Counted from the first letter of the stretch, positions 33,683-45,338 are shown. The stretch: 64,000 bases of DNA from Peromyscus leucopus (GCF_004664715.2 NC_051082.1:12138998-12202997), one strand, 5' to 3'. Made by a program: numbers and translations. Notes: a model not told the origin generated them from the letters alone.

Positions 33683-33717
33683 GCACGCACACACGCACAC
33701 ACACGCGCACACACGTA
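33637..33717. repeat. (CA)n with CACG units
   Basis: CA repeats grading into ACGC/CACG variants. Confidence 0.95.
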
Positions 33718-36700
33718 CATACCATACAGTTGCATGGAAGGAAACAGCAAGAGTCCCCTCAGACAGGCACGTTTAAGACAGGACCTGCTGGTCTGTCTTA
33801 GCTCCCCGACCGGCCCCTGGTCTTGCCTTTGGCCATCCTTGCTAGTTCCCTTGAGACTTGGTCTAGCTGACTCTGAGAACCACAGCAGATCCAGAGTGAA
33901 ATGCACGAGTCCTCACCTCCAGACATTTTAGAAGGTGACTTGAAGGGACACACCAGGCCTCTCAGGGCATCAGCCAGCCACCTCTAGGAGCCTTACCACC
34001 TCTGCGGAACTGCCCTGTCCTGCATCTCGTGACTGATGAACATGGCTACTCTCAGCCACTGCATCTTCTATAGAGAGGGGACCGTGCCTTGAGCACATGC
34101 AGTGAGCACCTACAACCCCACAGACAGTCTCTCACTCAGTGCCTTCTGCTGGTCTTGCTACACCCCACTGGTCCCTGCACGCAATGAGGCCCCTCTCCAC
34201 CAGAGTCCCCAAGATCGCAACCACTGGACATCTGCCAAGGACAGTCCCTGTCCCTGGAGTGGGTCCTGATCACCTCCTGTCCACACAGCTGCAGGACACA
34301 CTCACATCTCACCACCTGGCTCCCCTGCCTCTACCTGGCCCAGCCCCAGCGTGGCCCTGCTCACAGTCCCCCGGCTTCCACCCCACTTCTCACTGTCCGT
34401 CTCCACTGAGACACCAGAGCAGCAATCATTGCTGCGGTGTCATGAGTGGGGGGCATGGCCTCCCCTGCTTAAAGTCATCCCCCCAGCCAAGTAGTCATTT
34501 ACCTGTCATTCTTCCCTGGGGCTGTGTTCGGGGCTCCCTGTTCAAAAGCAACCTTCATGCCACCTCTGTACCCTCCCGTCCCGTCTCCTCCCCAGCACTG
34601 AACTGGATCTATCTGGATATTTCACATGCAACTTTTTCTTTTATCTTTACTTCTTCATAGAAGACCCGCTACTGGGGCACTGGGGGCAGATGGGCAAGTA
34701 CTGAACGTCACCAGCTGCTGGGGTCCCTAGTGCCTGAGAAGGGTCTTAACCCAGGGTACACACCACCCATACTTGAGGGTGTGGGAAGAGAACCAACTCC
34801 ATCAATGACGGCGACGCTCCAAGTATGGGTCCTGCGTCAGCTGCCACAGCGCCATGTGGGAACATGTCAGGCAGGCAGGTCTGTGCACCCCACCCTAGCC
34901 TCACAGACCCCCAAACTGCCTGGGATCCTGCAGGGGAATCTGACACAGGGTACCCGGAGCTGAATCTGCAGCAGCGCCCTCGTTCCCCGGTGATGACCGG
35001 TGATGGAATGATGGATAACTGAATGAATGGCCGGATGGTGGAGGGAGTCATCTCCCAGCCCTGAATGGGCCCCTGTGCTCTGTCCGCCGGGGGCAGCAGG
35101 GTTCCAGGGCTGGGGAGGGCTTCAGAAGCCAGTGTGTCCCCTTTGTAGGAAGGCACTTGGAGGTTCCTGCTGGCCTGGGGTGCTGATTTGAGTATAGACA
35201 CCCCAGGGCAAGTTGGTTGGTTGAGCCCCAGGACCTCACACAGGACGGTCCCGTCATCCTCCAGCCCCCTCCCCTGACCCACTGCTCACTGGGGACCGAC
35301 AAGGGGTCAGGGGGAGGGGGACTGGAAGAAAGGGATAAGGGGGGGACAGGAGAAAGATGGAGTGAATACAAGGCGAGAAGAGAGCCTATGAAGAAGAAGA
35401 AGGGGTGTTTTAAAAGGAAAGAAAGTAGATGGGGGTACAGGACAGATGACAGATAGAGGCAGACTCTCTAAACCATGCCACAGTGGTACAGGGAGGACAG
35501 GCAGGTCAGAGAGGGGAAGTGGAGGCAGGGGAAGATGCTGGACATGGCCAGGGCCAGCCACACAGGTGCTTCCCAGGGTTGGCCCGAATTACCTCCTAAC
35601 TTCGGGCCATCTCTGCTCCGAGCAGCCCCCAAGCGCCCGCCACCTGCCATCAGTGGCTGGCACAGAAAAGCCACTTATGTAAGGAGCGGGCTGCTGGAAG
35701 TGGCTTCATTCACAAGTCCCGGCCTGTCACTGTGGAGACGCAGTGGAGGGGAAAAAAAGGGAAGAAGGACAGGGCAGCTGGAAGCACCAGGCAGGCAGGC
35801 AGGCGGGCGGGCGGGCTGGAGCTGAGGCGGAAGAGAGGACCTCCTTCCATCTCTCCTCACACGCCAGACCCGGCTTGATGCCACGAGAGGAGGCCCCTGT
35901 TGGTGGTTAATTGTGGGGGGTGGGCACACCCCAGCTTCCTGAGGCGCAGTCTCCTGCTCTCTGGCTGGTTCACTGAGGCCGAGTCGGTCAGGGCTCCAGT
36001 GCAATGAGATTTCAACCCGCATTTATATCATTAAAGCTAACGACGGCTTCCAGGAAAGCCTGGCCGCATTGCAGGCCGTGGTCTGGTGCCGTGTGAGAAC
36101 CCAGAGTCCCCCAAGGTGAGCAGGAATGGGGGGCAAGAATCAGAAAGCAGACAGCGGCAGGTGTGGGAACCTGGTCCAGATTCGAGTCCTGTGCAGCCTC
36201 TTGGGTACAGAGGCCTGGCCTCGGGGAGCAGTCCAAATCTCATGACACACTGGAACTGTCCGAGAGTTGTCTACACAAGGACTCTGTAGTCTTATACATG
36301 CCTTCATTTAGAGTGCTGGGGGCTGTGGAAACACAAGTACCCACGCTCAAGAGTTTGGGGATGAAGAGACACCTGACGACAAGTTACTAGAGGACTTCGT
36401 GGATCACAGAGTCAACCAGCCATCAACCCAGGCTCCTCAGCCTCCCAGGTACAAGCGAGGGAAGTTCAGTATCCACCACCCTCTCCACCCTCCCGTCCTG
36501 CCCAGCAGGACACAGCCAGCACCTTTGACCTTTCTAAGTCCTCCCCTGTCTCTGTCCCCCCTGTGGCCCTGATTGGTACGAATTCCTCCTCTGCCGCAAA
36601 ACCCAAGCCTGCCTCGCAGGTCGGGAGGTACAGGTCTTCTTACTACAGCGTAACCGACTCCATGTAGCTGCACTGACTCCCCACCCACCCCACCCCGGAA

Positions 36701-37714
36701 GCATCCGACATCAGTCAACGCTTCAGGACAAGGGGGCTAAAAACTTCTGCACAGAATTTCATCTATCCATGCACACTGTGCTTCAAGGTATCCAGGGACC
36801 CCCTTCTGTGCCCTCCCCCAGTGCAAAAGGTACACATCACCCAAGAGCCCAAAGGGAATGGGACCTTGTCTCAGTGTTCAACCTGGTTCTGGGTATACCA
36901 TAGGTACTCAATAAGTAAATCAGCAGCAATGAGTTTCCGGGCAAAAGAGGGATCTGCCGGCAGCAGATCTGAGACCAGAGCCAAATCCCACCAACCCCAC
37001 CAATGACTCATCACAATCAACAAGCACTAATGGAGCACCTACTGCATACATGCCTCTGACTAGAACCTAGACCAAAGGCAACTCCCAGACTGACCCATCC
37101 ATTAGTCGATCAACGAACATTTCGCCGAGCAACTGATTGATTCATTTATTCAGCCATTTGGTGATGGGCCCCTGCTGAGTTCACCCTGACAGCCTAGCCC
37201 TTCAGGGCCTCACCATGTAGCATCTTAAGCTGCCCCACACCCCAGGAAGGAACACCAGGCTAGGTAAAAGAACTCCCAGCAGGAAGAAAAGCGAAAGCCC
37301 ATGCACGCCCTGAGCTTATAGGATGGGATGACTCAGCAAAATCTCCGGGGGGCCCTGGAGCTGTGGGAAACCTAGACCTTGTTTGCAGGCAGCAGATTTT
37401 CTCCCTAGGGCCACCCTGCACGATGGTCTGGGACTTGCTTGGAATGTCCCCAGCCTGGTAGAAGAAGGTTCCCTGCGTCCACTTTACAGATGGGGAAACT
37501 GAGGCCTCAGATTTTCCCCCCAGCAAGCCTGTCTGCTCCCTCCTGGGTCTCACAGCTGTGTCCTGGACCCAGGGATCCTTCTAGGCTCCCCTCACACCCA
37601 GTCTTGCCTCAGTGTGAATGGTGTTGCTGTCATTGATGCCAACGGCATGCTCTCCTCACACCCCCCACCCTCCACCCCCCTTCCCTACCCCTCAGCCAGG
37701 GCCATTTACTGCGC
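33718..37714. other. Low-repeat non-coding stretch
   Basis: About 4 kb with no B1, B2 or L1 fragment recognised. 35560-35850 is moderately CpG-rich and contains a GGCA/GGCG quadruplet run (35783-35816). 36000-37250 shows no landmark. ORFs up to 178 codons overlap on both strands and match no family I know. Confidence 0.5.
35783..35816. repeat. (GGCA)n(GGCG)n run
   Basis: Four GGCA-type units changing to three GGCG units. Confidence 0.9.
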
Positions 37715-37830
37715 TTATTCCTTGTCGGCCTCCTTGGGACTGAGCACCTGGCATGCATTAACTCTTCACTGTCCTCAATACTGTCAGCACCTCCCCATTC
37801 TCCAGACGAGGTAAGTGAAGTCCAGGGACA
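37715..37830 (+). repeat. MIR
   Basis: gggactgagcacctggcatg, cattaactcttcactgtcct, attctccagacgaggtaag. Confidence 0.55.
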
Positions 37831-37904
37831 TGCAACCGCGCGCGCACGCGTACGCACAGAAAGTGCTGGAACCAAGATCTCAGCTCAAATGATCTATCTC
37901 CAGA

Positions 37905-38035
37905 GTGGTCTTAGCTATGATACTGTTTCACCTTAACAGAGGGAAAAAATGGAGGCTCAGAGAGGTTAAAGACCTGCCTGAGGTCACACAGCCCCAGTAC
38001 CCACACTGCAGGCCTGACTGGGGCAGGCCGGCGAC
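37905..38035 (+). repeat. MIR 3' portion
   Basis: aaaatggaggctcagagagg, ttaaagacctgcctgaggtc and acacagccccagtaccc. Confidence 0.75.
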
Positions 38036-40740
38036 GGGAATGATGGGCTGTATCTGCAGTATCCCCTCCTCCTCCTCCTCCTCTGAGCACATGAGCCTCT
38101 CCATCCTGGGTGGCAGCTGAATAATTTAGACGCTTCAGCTCCTGCCCACCACTCCTGGGTCCCGGGGTTTATTTTTATCCAAGTTCAGCCAGCAGCTCCT
38201 AACAGAAATAACCCCCACCACTTCAACTCCAGTTCGTCTGCCTGGAGGACCACCCTGCCCCCGGGCCCTTGCAGGAAAAAGACAGAACCATATGTTGGCT
38301 GGGGGGTGGGGGGCAGTGGGCGTGTGGGAGGGGGACACAGAAAGCCACCGTCTGTGAGCAATACAGAAAAGGGAAAGGGTTAATCAAGACTCTCAGGGCC
38401 TATATATGCCACGTCTTACAAGCCACTACCGCCCACCCCAGCAGCCACCCACCCCAAACACACTCCAGACACAGTGGCTGAGTGAAAAGGGGCAGCAGGG
38501 GCTTCCGGGACCCACATTCCTCCCCCCTGGTGGGGCTGTGGAAGCCCCGTCTACAAGGATTATCCATAGCTGCCTCCAGGGCTCAGCTTCCCAATCCAGT
38601 ACAGGTTTGGAGGGGTGATGATGAAGGTATCTCTTCCATACGCCAGGCTAGGGATGGGAAGTGGGGGCTGCTGGGATATAGGGGTAGGTAAGAGGATGCC
38701 TTGATCTCCATGAAGGTGGATCCCAACAGGGCTCGGCCATGGCTTGCTGTGTGGTCTATGGACACGGCACTTTCCCTCTCTGGGCCTCCTTGAAAGTTGG
38801 GGTGAGAGGAAAACACTGACTCCCCCTAAAAGTATGGCCTGTCGTGAGGATCTGGAGGGAGGCTTGGTCACTCAGAGCAGCTGACACCTTGTACAGATGG
38901 AGAAACTGAGGCCCAGAAGGGGAAGAGAAGCCCTGAGACTCAAGTGCCTTGATTTAAGTCCAAGAATCTTTCTGGAAGGTTCTCTCTGCTTCTCTCACTG
39001 GTGCACCCCAATGCACCACTTCTGATGTGACAGGGAGGAGGCAGGCTCCTGGCTCTCAGCCACCCCAAGGAGGTGAGGAGGCAGGGAGACGGCCTGGAAG
39101 CTGTCTGGACACCCCAGGCCTGGGCTGGTCCAAGGGGTTGTCCTGTGCTGCAGGATTGGGAACTAGAAGGTGACTGGGGATATGTTCCGCAGTAGCTGTG
39201 GCACTTCCCTGGGGCCCCTGGGGCTCCCTTGATAATCCTCTAAGCCCCACAGCCTCCCCACAGCCCAGCAGTTGAAGGGTTCATGTTCAGTACAGCAGTG
39301 GACCTCAACAGGACCCTGCTCCAATGTCCAGCCACGGTCCACTCTAACCGAAGAATATGAAAGTCCAGTATCACTGATGGCAAGCCTGCAGCTTCTCATT
39401 CAAGCCAAATTTCTTCGTTTTTTATTCATACTTACTGTCTCCCAGGGAGGCAACTTCCTCAAGGTCACCCAGATGGGAAGCCAGGACTCAAGGGACCATA
39501 GCCTTGGCACTAACCACCAAGCCACCTACAGTCTCCTCCTGTGTCCTGACCCTGAGCTCCCCGGCCCCTCTTGGCTCTAGGGCTGGGTGACCCTCCTGAC
39601 ATTTCCAGCTTGCTGGTCCCTGGGGCTAACCTCATCTGCTTTTCACATCCTAGGATCAACTTCCTGAAGGAATTCCAGTGCATAGAGATGGCTGAAGTGG
39701 CCTCTGAGTGGAACACAGTGCTAAAAATAAAGACTTTCATTCCCCCCCTCCACCAAAAAAAAAAAAAAGGTAGACGTAATTAAAGCAGAAAGCAAAGCGG
39801 AATCCTCTCCCATAGATCGCAGATTACTGGCAAAGCATTTTAAAATTAAAGACGCGCTTTCGGATTGAGTGGTGAGGGGCCTCTCTGCTTCCTGCTCACT
39901 AACAGGATAGTGTAGGGTAGCCCCATTGGGATGTCAGAGAAAGAAACCGCTGTGAGGGTACAGCTTGTCCTGGAACTGGGGACTTAGGATTGGAGTGTCC
40001 TGCCCCCCTTCTCGGTGGTGAGATGGGCTCAGTGACAGAGTCCCTGTGTCACAGCCACACACATACCCCCATCCAGTCTCTTACAGGTGACACCACCTGT
40101 AAAAATAAAGCACCCTTAGCTCGTCGGGCAGGTGACGGCTTGATCATTCATGCCAAGAGACAAGGTGGCGCTTTCACGGATCCCTGCTCTCCCATCTCAG
40201 GACAGCTGAGTCTGCAGAACCCACCACAATTCAATTACCCAGCGGGCCCTGGCAGACAGCCCCGTCTGAGCCCCATCCTAAGCAAACGCTAGCCCAGGAT
40301 GCCTGCCCAAGCAAGGGTTAACTTTCCCGTCTCAGGTGACTCTCTCCCAACCAGGACCAAGGTGCCCACCCACCAAATCAGAACACCCAGAGGGACCCCT
40401 GTGCCCGACCGGCCAGGAAGGGTTAACTTCGGGAGCTGCCAATCACTTTCCCCGGCTTTTGCTGCAAAGAGGGCAAGCTGGGCAGAAGCCACTTTCCTTG
40501 CTCAAGCTGCCTGAACAGGCACACATTTGCCCCCTCCCTGGGCACTGAGATAAAACCCCATTTGCCTCTGGAGCGTCGCTCTACTGATAAAACCCTGCAG
40601 AACGCAGGCAAACAACTATAGCCATTTCTTGACAGCCCTACCTTTCCAGCTACCCTCTCCTCCAGCTCATGCATACACATCTCAGTTAGGGTACTGAGAT
40701 CTCCTAGTCTATTTGCACAACCGGGAAGAATATCACTCAC
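38036..40740. other. Low-repeat non-coding stretch left of the CpG block
   Basis: Contains MIR-like fragments (38740-38800, 38880-38960, 39420-39550), a TATA-like cctatatatgcc word at 38399-38410, an A14 run near 39754, an AT-rich block at 39775-39870 and two GGGTTAACTT words near 40316 and 40421. A GTGAGT donor on the minus strand lies at 40735-40740. Confidence 0.5.
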
Positions 40741-40741
40741 C
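40735..40741 (-). other. Candidate splice donor of a non-coding Rph3a first exon
   Basis: Minus strand reads ACTGTCCTG|GTGAGTGATA. GTGAGT is a strong donor and sits downstream (in transcript direction) of the CpG-rich, RE1-containing block. It would end an exon of several hundred nt that includes the long AG repeat. No transcript evidence is available here. Confidence 0.25.
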
Positions 40742-41068
40742 AGGACAGTAGAGAATTGCCACAGAATGAGTGAGCCAAATTCTTGCCAACTCCTTGCCTT
40801 CCCTGCCGGTGGGGAGATGTTAAGTCCCGGCGACTTGGCTTGAAAGATCAGCAGACGTGCCTGAAAGAAAAATTGTGCATTTTATTCTCCCGGTCTTCCC
40901 AAAAGGAAATCAAGGCATCAGCATGCACACATGCCCCTAAATCATGCAAAACCAAGACAAAAAGAAATACCCCTGGCAGAGGCGAAAACTAAGTGCAGTT
41001 GGAGTCCGCAGACGGTGGGCAGTGATTCGCTCAGACTACTCCACATGGATGGAAGGTTTTGTAAGTCT

Positions 41069-41070
<2 letters not shown>

Positions 41071-41143
<73 letters not shown>

Positions 41144-41160
41144 TCTCTCTCTCTCTCTTT
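41071..41160. repeat. (CT)n microsatellite
   Basis: About 45 CT units with a single CCC interruption near 41140; (AG)n in Rph3a orientation. It abuts the CpG-rich block. The 172-codon and 225-codon frames spanning it are repeat artefacts. Confidence 0.95.
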
Positions 41161-41169
41161 CCTCTCCCC

Positions 41170-41470
41170 CTTTCGGGGCAGCGTAGGCAACTCTGGGCTG
41201 CGGGCAGTAGAGGAATCAATCGCTTCCCCGGTGCCCAATCCGGCTGTCACCACTACTGCAAAAACCCTGTGTGATCCAGAGGGAGGGGCAGCCGCTTCGC
41301 TTCCTGGAGCAGGAGAGCCAAGCCTGCCTCCCACCGCGATGCATTGTGCCGCGTTGGTTGCGGGAGGAGAGGTGGGAGGCCAGGAGGGGAGGCTGGGCGC
41401 CCCAGAACGCTCGGGATTGGCAGTCAGCACCACGGACAGCACCAGGACGCAAGCGGAGGGGAAGGGCAGC
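41170..41470 (-). promoter_or_regulatory. CpG-rich block, candidate Rph3a neuronal promoter
   Basis: Roughly 18-20 CpGs in 300 nt (for example gccgcttcgc, accgcgatgc, gccgcgttgg, gacgcaagcgg), far above the rest of the window. It also has an inverted CCAAT word (ggattggg on the minus strand, near 41235-41245) and a REST site. No TATA box on the minus strand. It is the most promoter-like sequence upstream of the Rph3a start exon, 27 kb away, which is plausible given the known long 5' introns of this gene. Direction is inferred from the gene, not from the motif. Confidence 0.5.
41423..41443 (+). promoter_or_regulatory. RE1/NRSF (REST) binding site
   Basis: The 21-bp site consists of GTCAGCACC, then ACGGACAGCACC. 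Compared with the canonical RE1 (left half TTCAGCACC, right half GGACAGCGCC) it differs at the first position and at one position near the right end; both half-sites and their spacing are intact. REST represses neuronal genes outside neurons, which fits a brain-specific gene such as Rph3a. Confidence 0.8.
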
Positions 41471-41599
41471 CACCAACCCCAGACAGAAGAGGGGAAGTTA
41501 TTGGATGGCTGGAAGAAGGGGGAGGTCAGAACAGAGACACGGGGATCATCCGGTCGGACCGCACACGGGCCCCCCTCACTGAACACTTATGCTAATGTT

Positions 41600-42503
41600 G
41601 CCCAATGAGCTGTAACTTCTCAGCCCCTCTCCCCTCACCAACCCCTGGCCTTCACTGGTCTCTGTGTCAGCGTCCTTCTGTGGCTTCCAAAATCATTCAC
41701 GTTGCCACTGAAGTCTGCACCTCAGGCTCAGAAGATAGCACTAAAAACAAAGTAGGAAAGCAGGGGTACTTTAAGGGGAGGATGATTTGGTTAAACAGCC
41801 CCCATGAAAACCTTGGGAACGTCACTTAATGTTTCCACGTCCTGTTGGCAAAATGAAGACACGACCACCTCACTTTCCTAACGACAAGGAGAACGAGGCT
41901 AAGCAATCGGAATGCCCACGCTAGGGACTGCTACGCTTCCAAGATCTCTAACCCACCCTATGATTCAAATGTTTTGACGGAGATAAAGGAGTTGACAGCC
42001 AACCAGGATGGCACCAGCCAACCGGGATGGCACGTGCCAACCTGCAGCATGTGGTTTGAGTGGGATGAAGCTGGGAATTCTGGGAGTTCCAGAGCAGACA
42101 CGATCCTCTGCCAAAAACCCATCTCCCCAAACCAGACTGGCTTTCTAAGGTAAAGTCACTACAGACAGGAAATAAATCAGTGGTTGGCAGGGGGTAGGGG
42201 GGGATGGTATATACAATGGGAATATGTTCCCATGGCACCTGCATCCCAACTCCCAAGAGTTTTGCTCCTGCCAACTATGAGAAAGTGCTCATACTGGAGA
42301 AAGAACGGGAGAGCTCAAACAAGCCAAGAGCAGAGCGAGGGAGGCCCCTTTCTCCATTGGAGACACAAGTAAAGTCTCCCATCAATGGCAGGGTGAGTCA
42401 CTACATTTGCCACTAAATTCTCTCTCTGAGAGCTAGGATCCAGACTGTTGGGGTCTGAGAGGCCATTTGGAGCTTGGCTTCTCTAAGGATGATCATTACG
42501 GGG
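41600..42503. other. Non-coding, nothing recognised
   Basis: A weak reverse MIR piece at 41815-41870 and a repeated gatggcaccagccaaccggg / gatggcacgtgccaacctg pair near 42008-42042. No gene. Confidence 0.5.
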
Positions 42504-42725
42504 GTGTTGATGATGGTGGAGGTGAACTGGGTAATGACAGCAGTGCATTGATGGTGATGGTGATGGCGTGAAGATGATGATGATAACTCTGATGGTGTTG
42601 ATGATGATGGTAATGTTGATGATGGTGGCGATGATGTTGGCAATGACCACAGTCGTGGTGGTGATGGTGTTGACAGTGGTGGTGGTCATGATAATGATTA
42701 TGACATCGATTGTGATAGTTATGGT
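42504..42725. repeat. (GAT/GGT)n trinucleotide tract, degenerate
   Basis: gatgatggtgatgttgatg-type repeats for about 220 nt; the poly-Met and Ile/Thr-rich frames across it are not genes. Confidence 0.9.
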
Positions 42726-42751
42726 CATGTCCACTATTAAGAACCTGCTAT

Positions 42752-42890
42752 GGCTGGGTGGTGATAGCACATGCCTTCAAATCCCAGCACTTGGAAGGCA
42801 GGGGCAGGCGGATCTCTGAGTTTGAGGCCAGCCTGGTCTACACAGTGAGTTCCAGGACAGTCAGGGCTAACAGAGAAACCCAAAAAACAA
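42752..42890 (+). repeat. B1 SINE
   Basis: atcccagcacttggaaggca, ggatctctgagtttgaggcc, agcctggtctacacagtgag, ttccaggacagtcagggcta. Confidence 0.95.
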
Positions 42891-43025
42891 AGAAAGAAAG
42901 AAAAAGAGAGAGAAAGAGAGGAAGGAAGGAAGGGAGAGAGGGAGGGAGGGAAGGAGGGAGGGAGGGAGGGAGAGAGGGAGGGAGGGAGAAAGAGGAAGAA
43001 AGAGAGGGAGAAAGAAAGAAGAAAG
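42891..43025. repeat. GAAA/GGGA purine tract from B1 tail
   Basis: 135 nt almost pure A/G: GAAA units, then GGGA units, then GAAA again. Confidence 0.95.
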
Positions 43026-44465
43026 CAACCTGCTATGTTCTTCATGTGACATCTGGGGTCCTCTGTGCCCCCTCTGAGGCTGCTGTTATTCACATTATAT
43101 AAACAAGGAAGTTGAGACTTAATTCAATTCCTGCCTCAGGAATACATAGTGACGGTCACAGGAATCAGACCCAGGGTTGTGATTCCAAAGCATGCCCACT
43201 GGGACATCTGTCCTGCAGGACTACTCAATGGTACCCTTCAATTTGGGGGCAAGACGTCACTGAGTATTTTCTTAGAAGAGACTGTGGCATAAATCCATTC
43301 CTCTCACTTCACAGATGGAGAAACTGAGGACCCAGGAAGTTGGAGAGTCTTTCTAGAACAAAGACCTTGCGAGCAGAATGGAAGACAACTGGGAGCATTT
43401 GGATGGCAGAGCCTGTGTTCTCAAATCTAGACAAGCCCAGCACATAGTAAGCCCTCAACAAACATTGGAACAACCACTCAAGAAACTTACAGCTTGACAA
43501 AAGTCATGCTGGGTGCTGTTGATGCAACAGAACCCAAATATCTCCCAGGAGTCTTGGTCTCCCAGGGGAGGGGCTGGGGAGACGGCTCAGCAGTTACAAG
43601 TTCCTCCGCCAGTATGGCTTCCTTGGTCATGAGGCATGCATTCTGGGAGGACCTGTCTCAGAGTCAGCTCTCTCTTTGGGAAGAAACAGGACCACCAAAT
43701 ACCAATGCCAAGACACCTACTGTGGGTCCAGTCCAGCCACAGTTACTGTCTTATGTCTTCATAATGACATGAGATGGGTTAAACTGTCCCAGCTACAAAT
43801 GGGAAAGCCAGATGGGAAGAGTCAAGCCCCAAACCCACACAGCCAGGGAGCAGCTGACAGGAGAGGATGTCTGTCTGTCAACATCTGTGTCTTTATCGCC
43901 CTTTCTCCAGTCAGGTCCTCTAAACCTCCCAGGCATAGATAAAGGAAGCCTGGACTGATAACCCTCCACACCTACCCCAAAGAGTCTGGTTTTAACTGGG
44001 TGCTTCTAGCTGCTTTTGTATGCTGGGCTCCTGCCCAAGCATCACTGAAACAGGGTTCTGTCACAGAATTTTAAAAGTAACATGGTTAAACATCAGCTCT
44101 GCACCCTCCCGGATGTCTGCCCTCTAGGAATCCACATCATCTTCTCAGGGGGACTCACCCACCTCCCCAGCTCCCTGCTCAGTCTCCAACCCCCTCTTCT
44201 GCCCCAAGTGCACTGAGAAGCCTTTCAGAGCCAACAGCTGCTATGAGCTCTGACAGACACTGCAGTGGGGAGCCGCCTTGAAACCAGATTCCTCGAGGCT
44301 GCTCCCTCAGGCTTCATTCAAGCCAGCGCTCGCAGAAGAGCATCCCCAGGGGCTGGGTGCAGCAACCAGCTGCCTTGTCCTGCTTTTGCACATTCTAGTG
44401 TATAGCCAGTTAGGACCATCAGCCATCCCCAGCAGGATGGACTGGGACGGCTACAAGAGAGCTCA
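43026..44465. other. Non-coding with MIR pieces
   Basis: MIR-like fragments near 43300-43340 and 43430-43470, and a 5' B2 fragment at 43570-43615. Nothing coding. Confidence 0.5.
43570..43615 (+). repeat. B2 5' fragment
   Basis: ggggctggggagacggctca and gcagttacaagttcc; the same gcagttacaag variant occurs in the B2 at 44691. Confidence 0.7.
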
Positions 44466-44506
44466 GAGCATTTCAGGCTCTTTCCCAGGCTCCATGTTGT
44501 TATTAT

Positions 44507-44510
<4 letters not shown>

Positions 44511-44549
<39 letters not shown>

Positions 44550-44610
44550 TGTCTGTCTGTCTCTGTGTCTGTCTCTGTGTGTGTCTGTGTGTCTGTGTGT
44601 GTCTGTGCGT
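44511..44610. repeat. (GT)n / (GTCT)n compound microsatellite
   Basis: About 19 GT units followed by mixed gtct/gtgtct units. Confidence 0.95.
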
Positions 44611-44627
44611 GCAAGCATGTGTACGTG

Positions 44628-44690
44628 CTTTCTAGTTTCATCTCTACGGCTGTGATACAACACTCTGACCAAAGGCCATTTGAGTGGGGA
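44628..44690 (-). repeat. Rodent L1-like 3' end, first part
   Basis: tagtttcatctctacggctg, gatacaacactctgacc. Continues at 44925 after the inserted B2. Confidence 0.55.
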
Positions 44691-44895
44691 GGGCCTGGGG
44701 AGACGGCTCAGCAGTTACAAGCACTCACTGCTGCGGCCAAGGACCAGGGTTTGACTCCCAGCACCCACACGCAAGCTCACAACCGTCTGTAACCCCAGCT
44801 CCATAGGATCTACTGGCGTTTCTGGCATCAGGCACACACGTGGTACACAGACACACATGCAGGCACTTAACAGGCATGCATAAAAATAAATGTTG
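44691..44895 (+). repeat. B2 SINE inserted in L1-like element
   Basis: gcctggggagacggctcagc, gggtttgactcccagcaccc, gcaagctcacaaccgtctgt, catgcaggcacttaacagg and terminal aaaaataaatg. Confidence 0.9.
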
Positions 44896-44924
44896 GCTTT
44901 TGTTTTTGTTTTTTTTAAAAGAAA

Positions 44925-45245
44925 GCAACTTAGGGAGGGAAATGGATTGATTTCAGCTTACAGTCAGTCCATCATCAAGAGAAGCCAGGTCAGGAACTCG
45001 AAGCAGGGACTTCGGAGAACGCTGCCAACCAGCTCGCTTGCAGGCTCATCTCAGCTGGTTCCCTCGTACAACCTGAGCCCAGCTGCCCAGAGAACGATGC
45101 GGCCCACAGTGGGCTAGCCCCTCCTACATCAATGAGCAATCAAGAAAACGCCCCACCCATGTGCCCACAGGCCAATCTGATAACAATTACTCAACTGAAA
45201 CTCTTTCTTCCAGGTGGTTCTAGGTTCGTGCTAAACATGGCAGTG
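44925..45245 (-). repeat. Rodent L1-like 3' end, second part
   Basis: gggaaatggattgatttcag, ccatcatcaagagaagccag, cccacagtgggctagcccc, gcccacaggccaatctgat and tcttccaggtggttctag. Together with 44628-44690 it forms one element split by the B2. Confidence 0.7.
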
Positions 45246-45338
45246 TATGTGTGGTATATATATACATGTATGTTTAGGTTTCTCCACACCAGAGGCCAAA
45301 GGACAATGTGGGTGACATGCTCTATCACTCTCTGCCTT

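Larger units (their letters stand above)
14534..40740 (-). other. Rph3a: Probable 5'-UTR intron of Rph3a
   Basis: A splice acceptor at 14534-14544 proves an upstream exon exists. In mouse and human, RPH3A has long 5' introns and non-coding first exons, so this stretch is most simply a 5'-UTR intron. Its right boundary here is only a proposal: a GTGAGT donor on the minus strand at 40735-40740. Additional non-coding exons may sit inside it. Repeats and candidate regulatory blocks are listed separately. Confidence 0.45.
44466..44706. repeat. Inverted duplication, arm A
   Basis: Reads ctctttcccaggctccatg, a GT/GTCT microsatellite, ctttctagtttcatctctac, gctgtgatacaaca and gagggcctggggagacgg. The reverse complement of these pieces, in the same internal order, occurs at 45671-45828, with a shorter microsatellite. 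Confidence 0.85.

Noticed and set aside
35560..35850. Second CpG-enriched patch as an alternative promoter
   Set aside because: CpG density is moderate and partly due to the GGCG run; no REST site, donor or core promoter word supports it over the 41.2-41.5 kb block.
40931..41608. 225-codon + frame and 172-codon - frame around 41 kb
   Set aside because: Both span the CT array and the CpG block in overlapping opposite directions; low-complexity Ser/Leu or Glu/Arg content shows chance openness.
42568..42819. Met/Val/Ile-rich frame resembling a transmembrane peptide
   Set aside because: Translation of the degenerate GAT/GGT tract.
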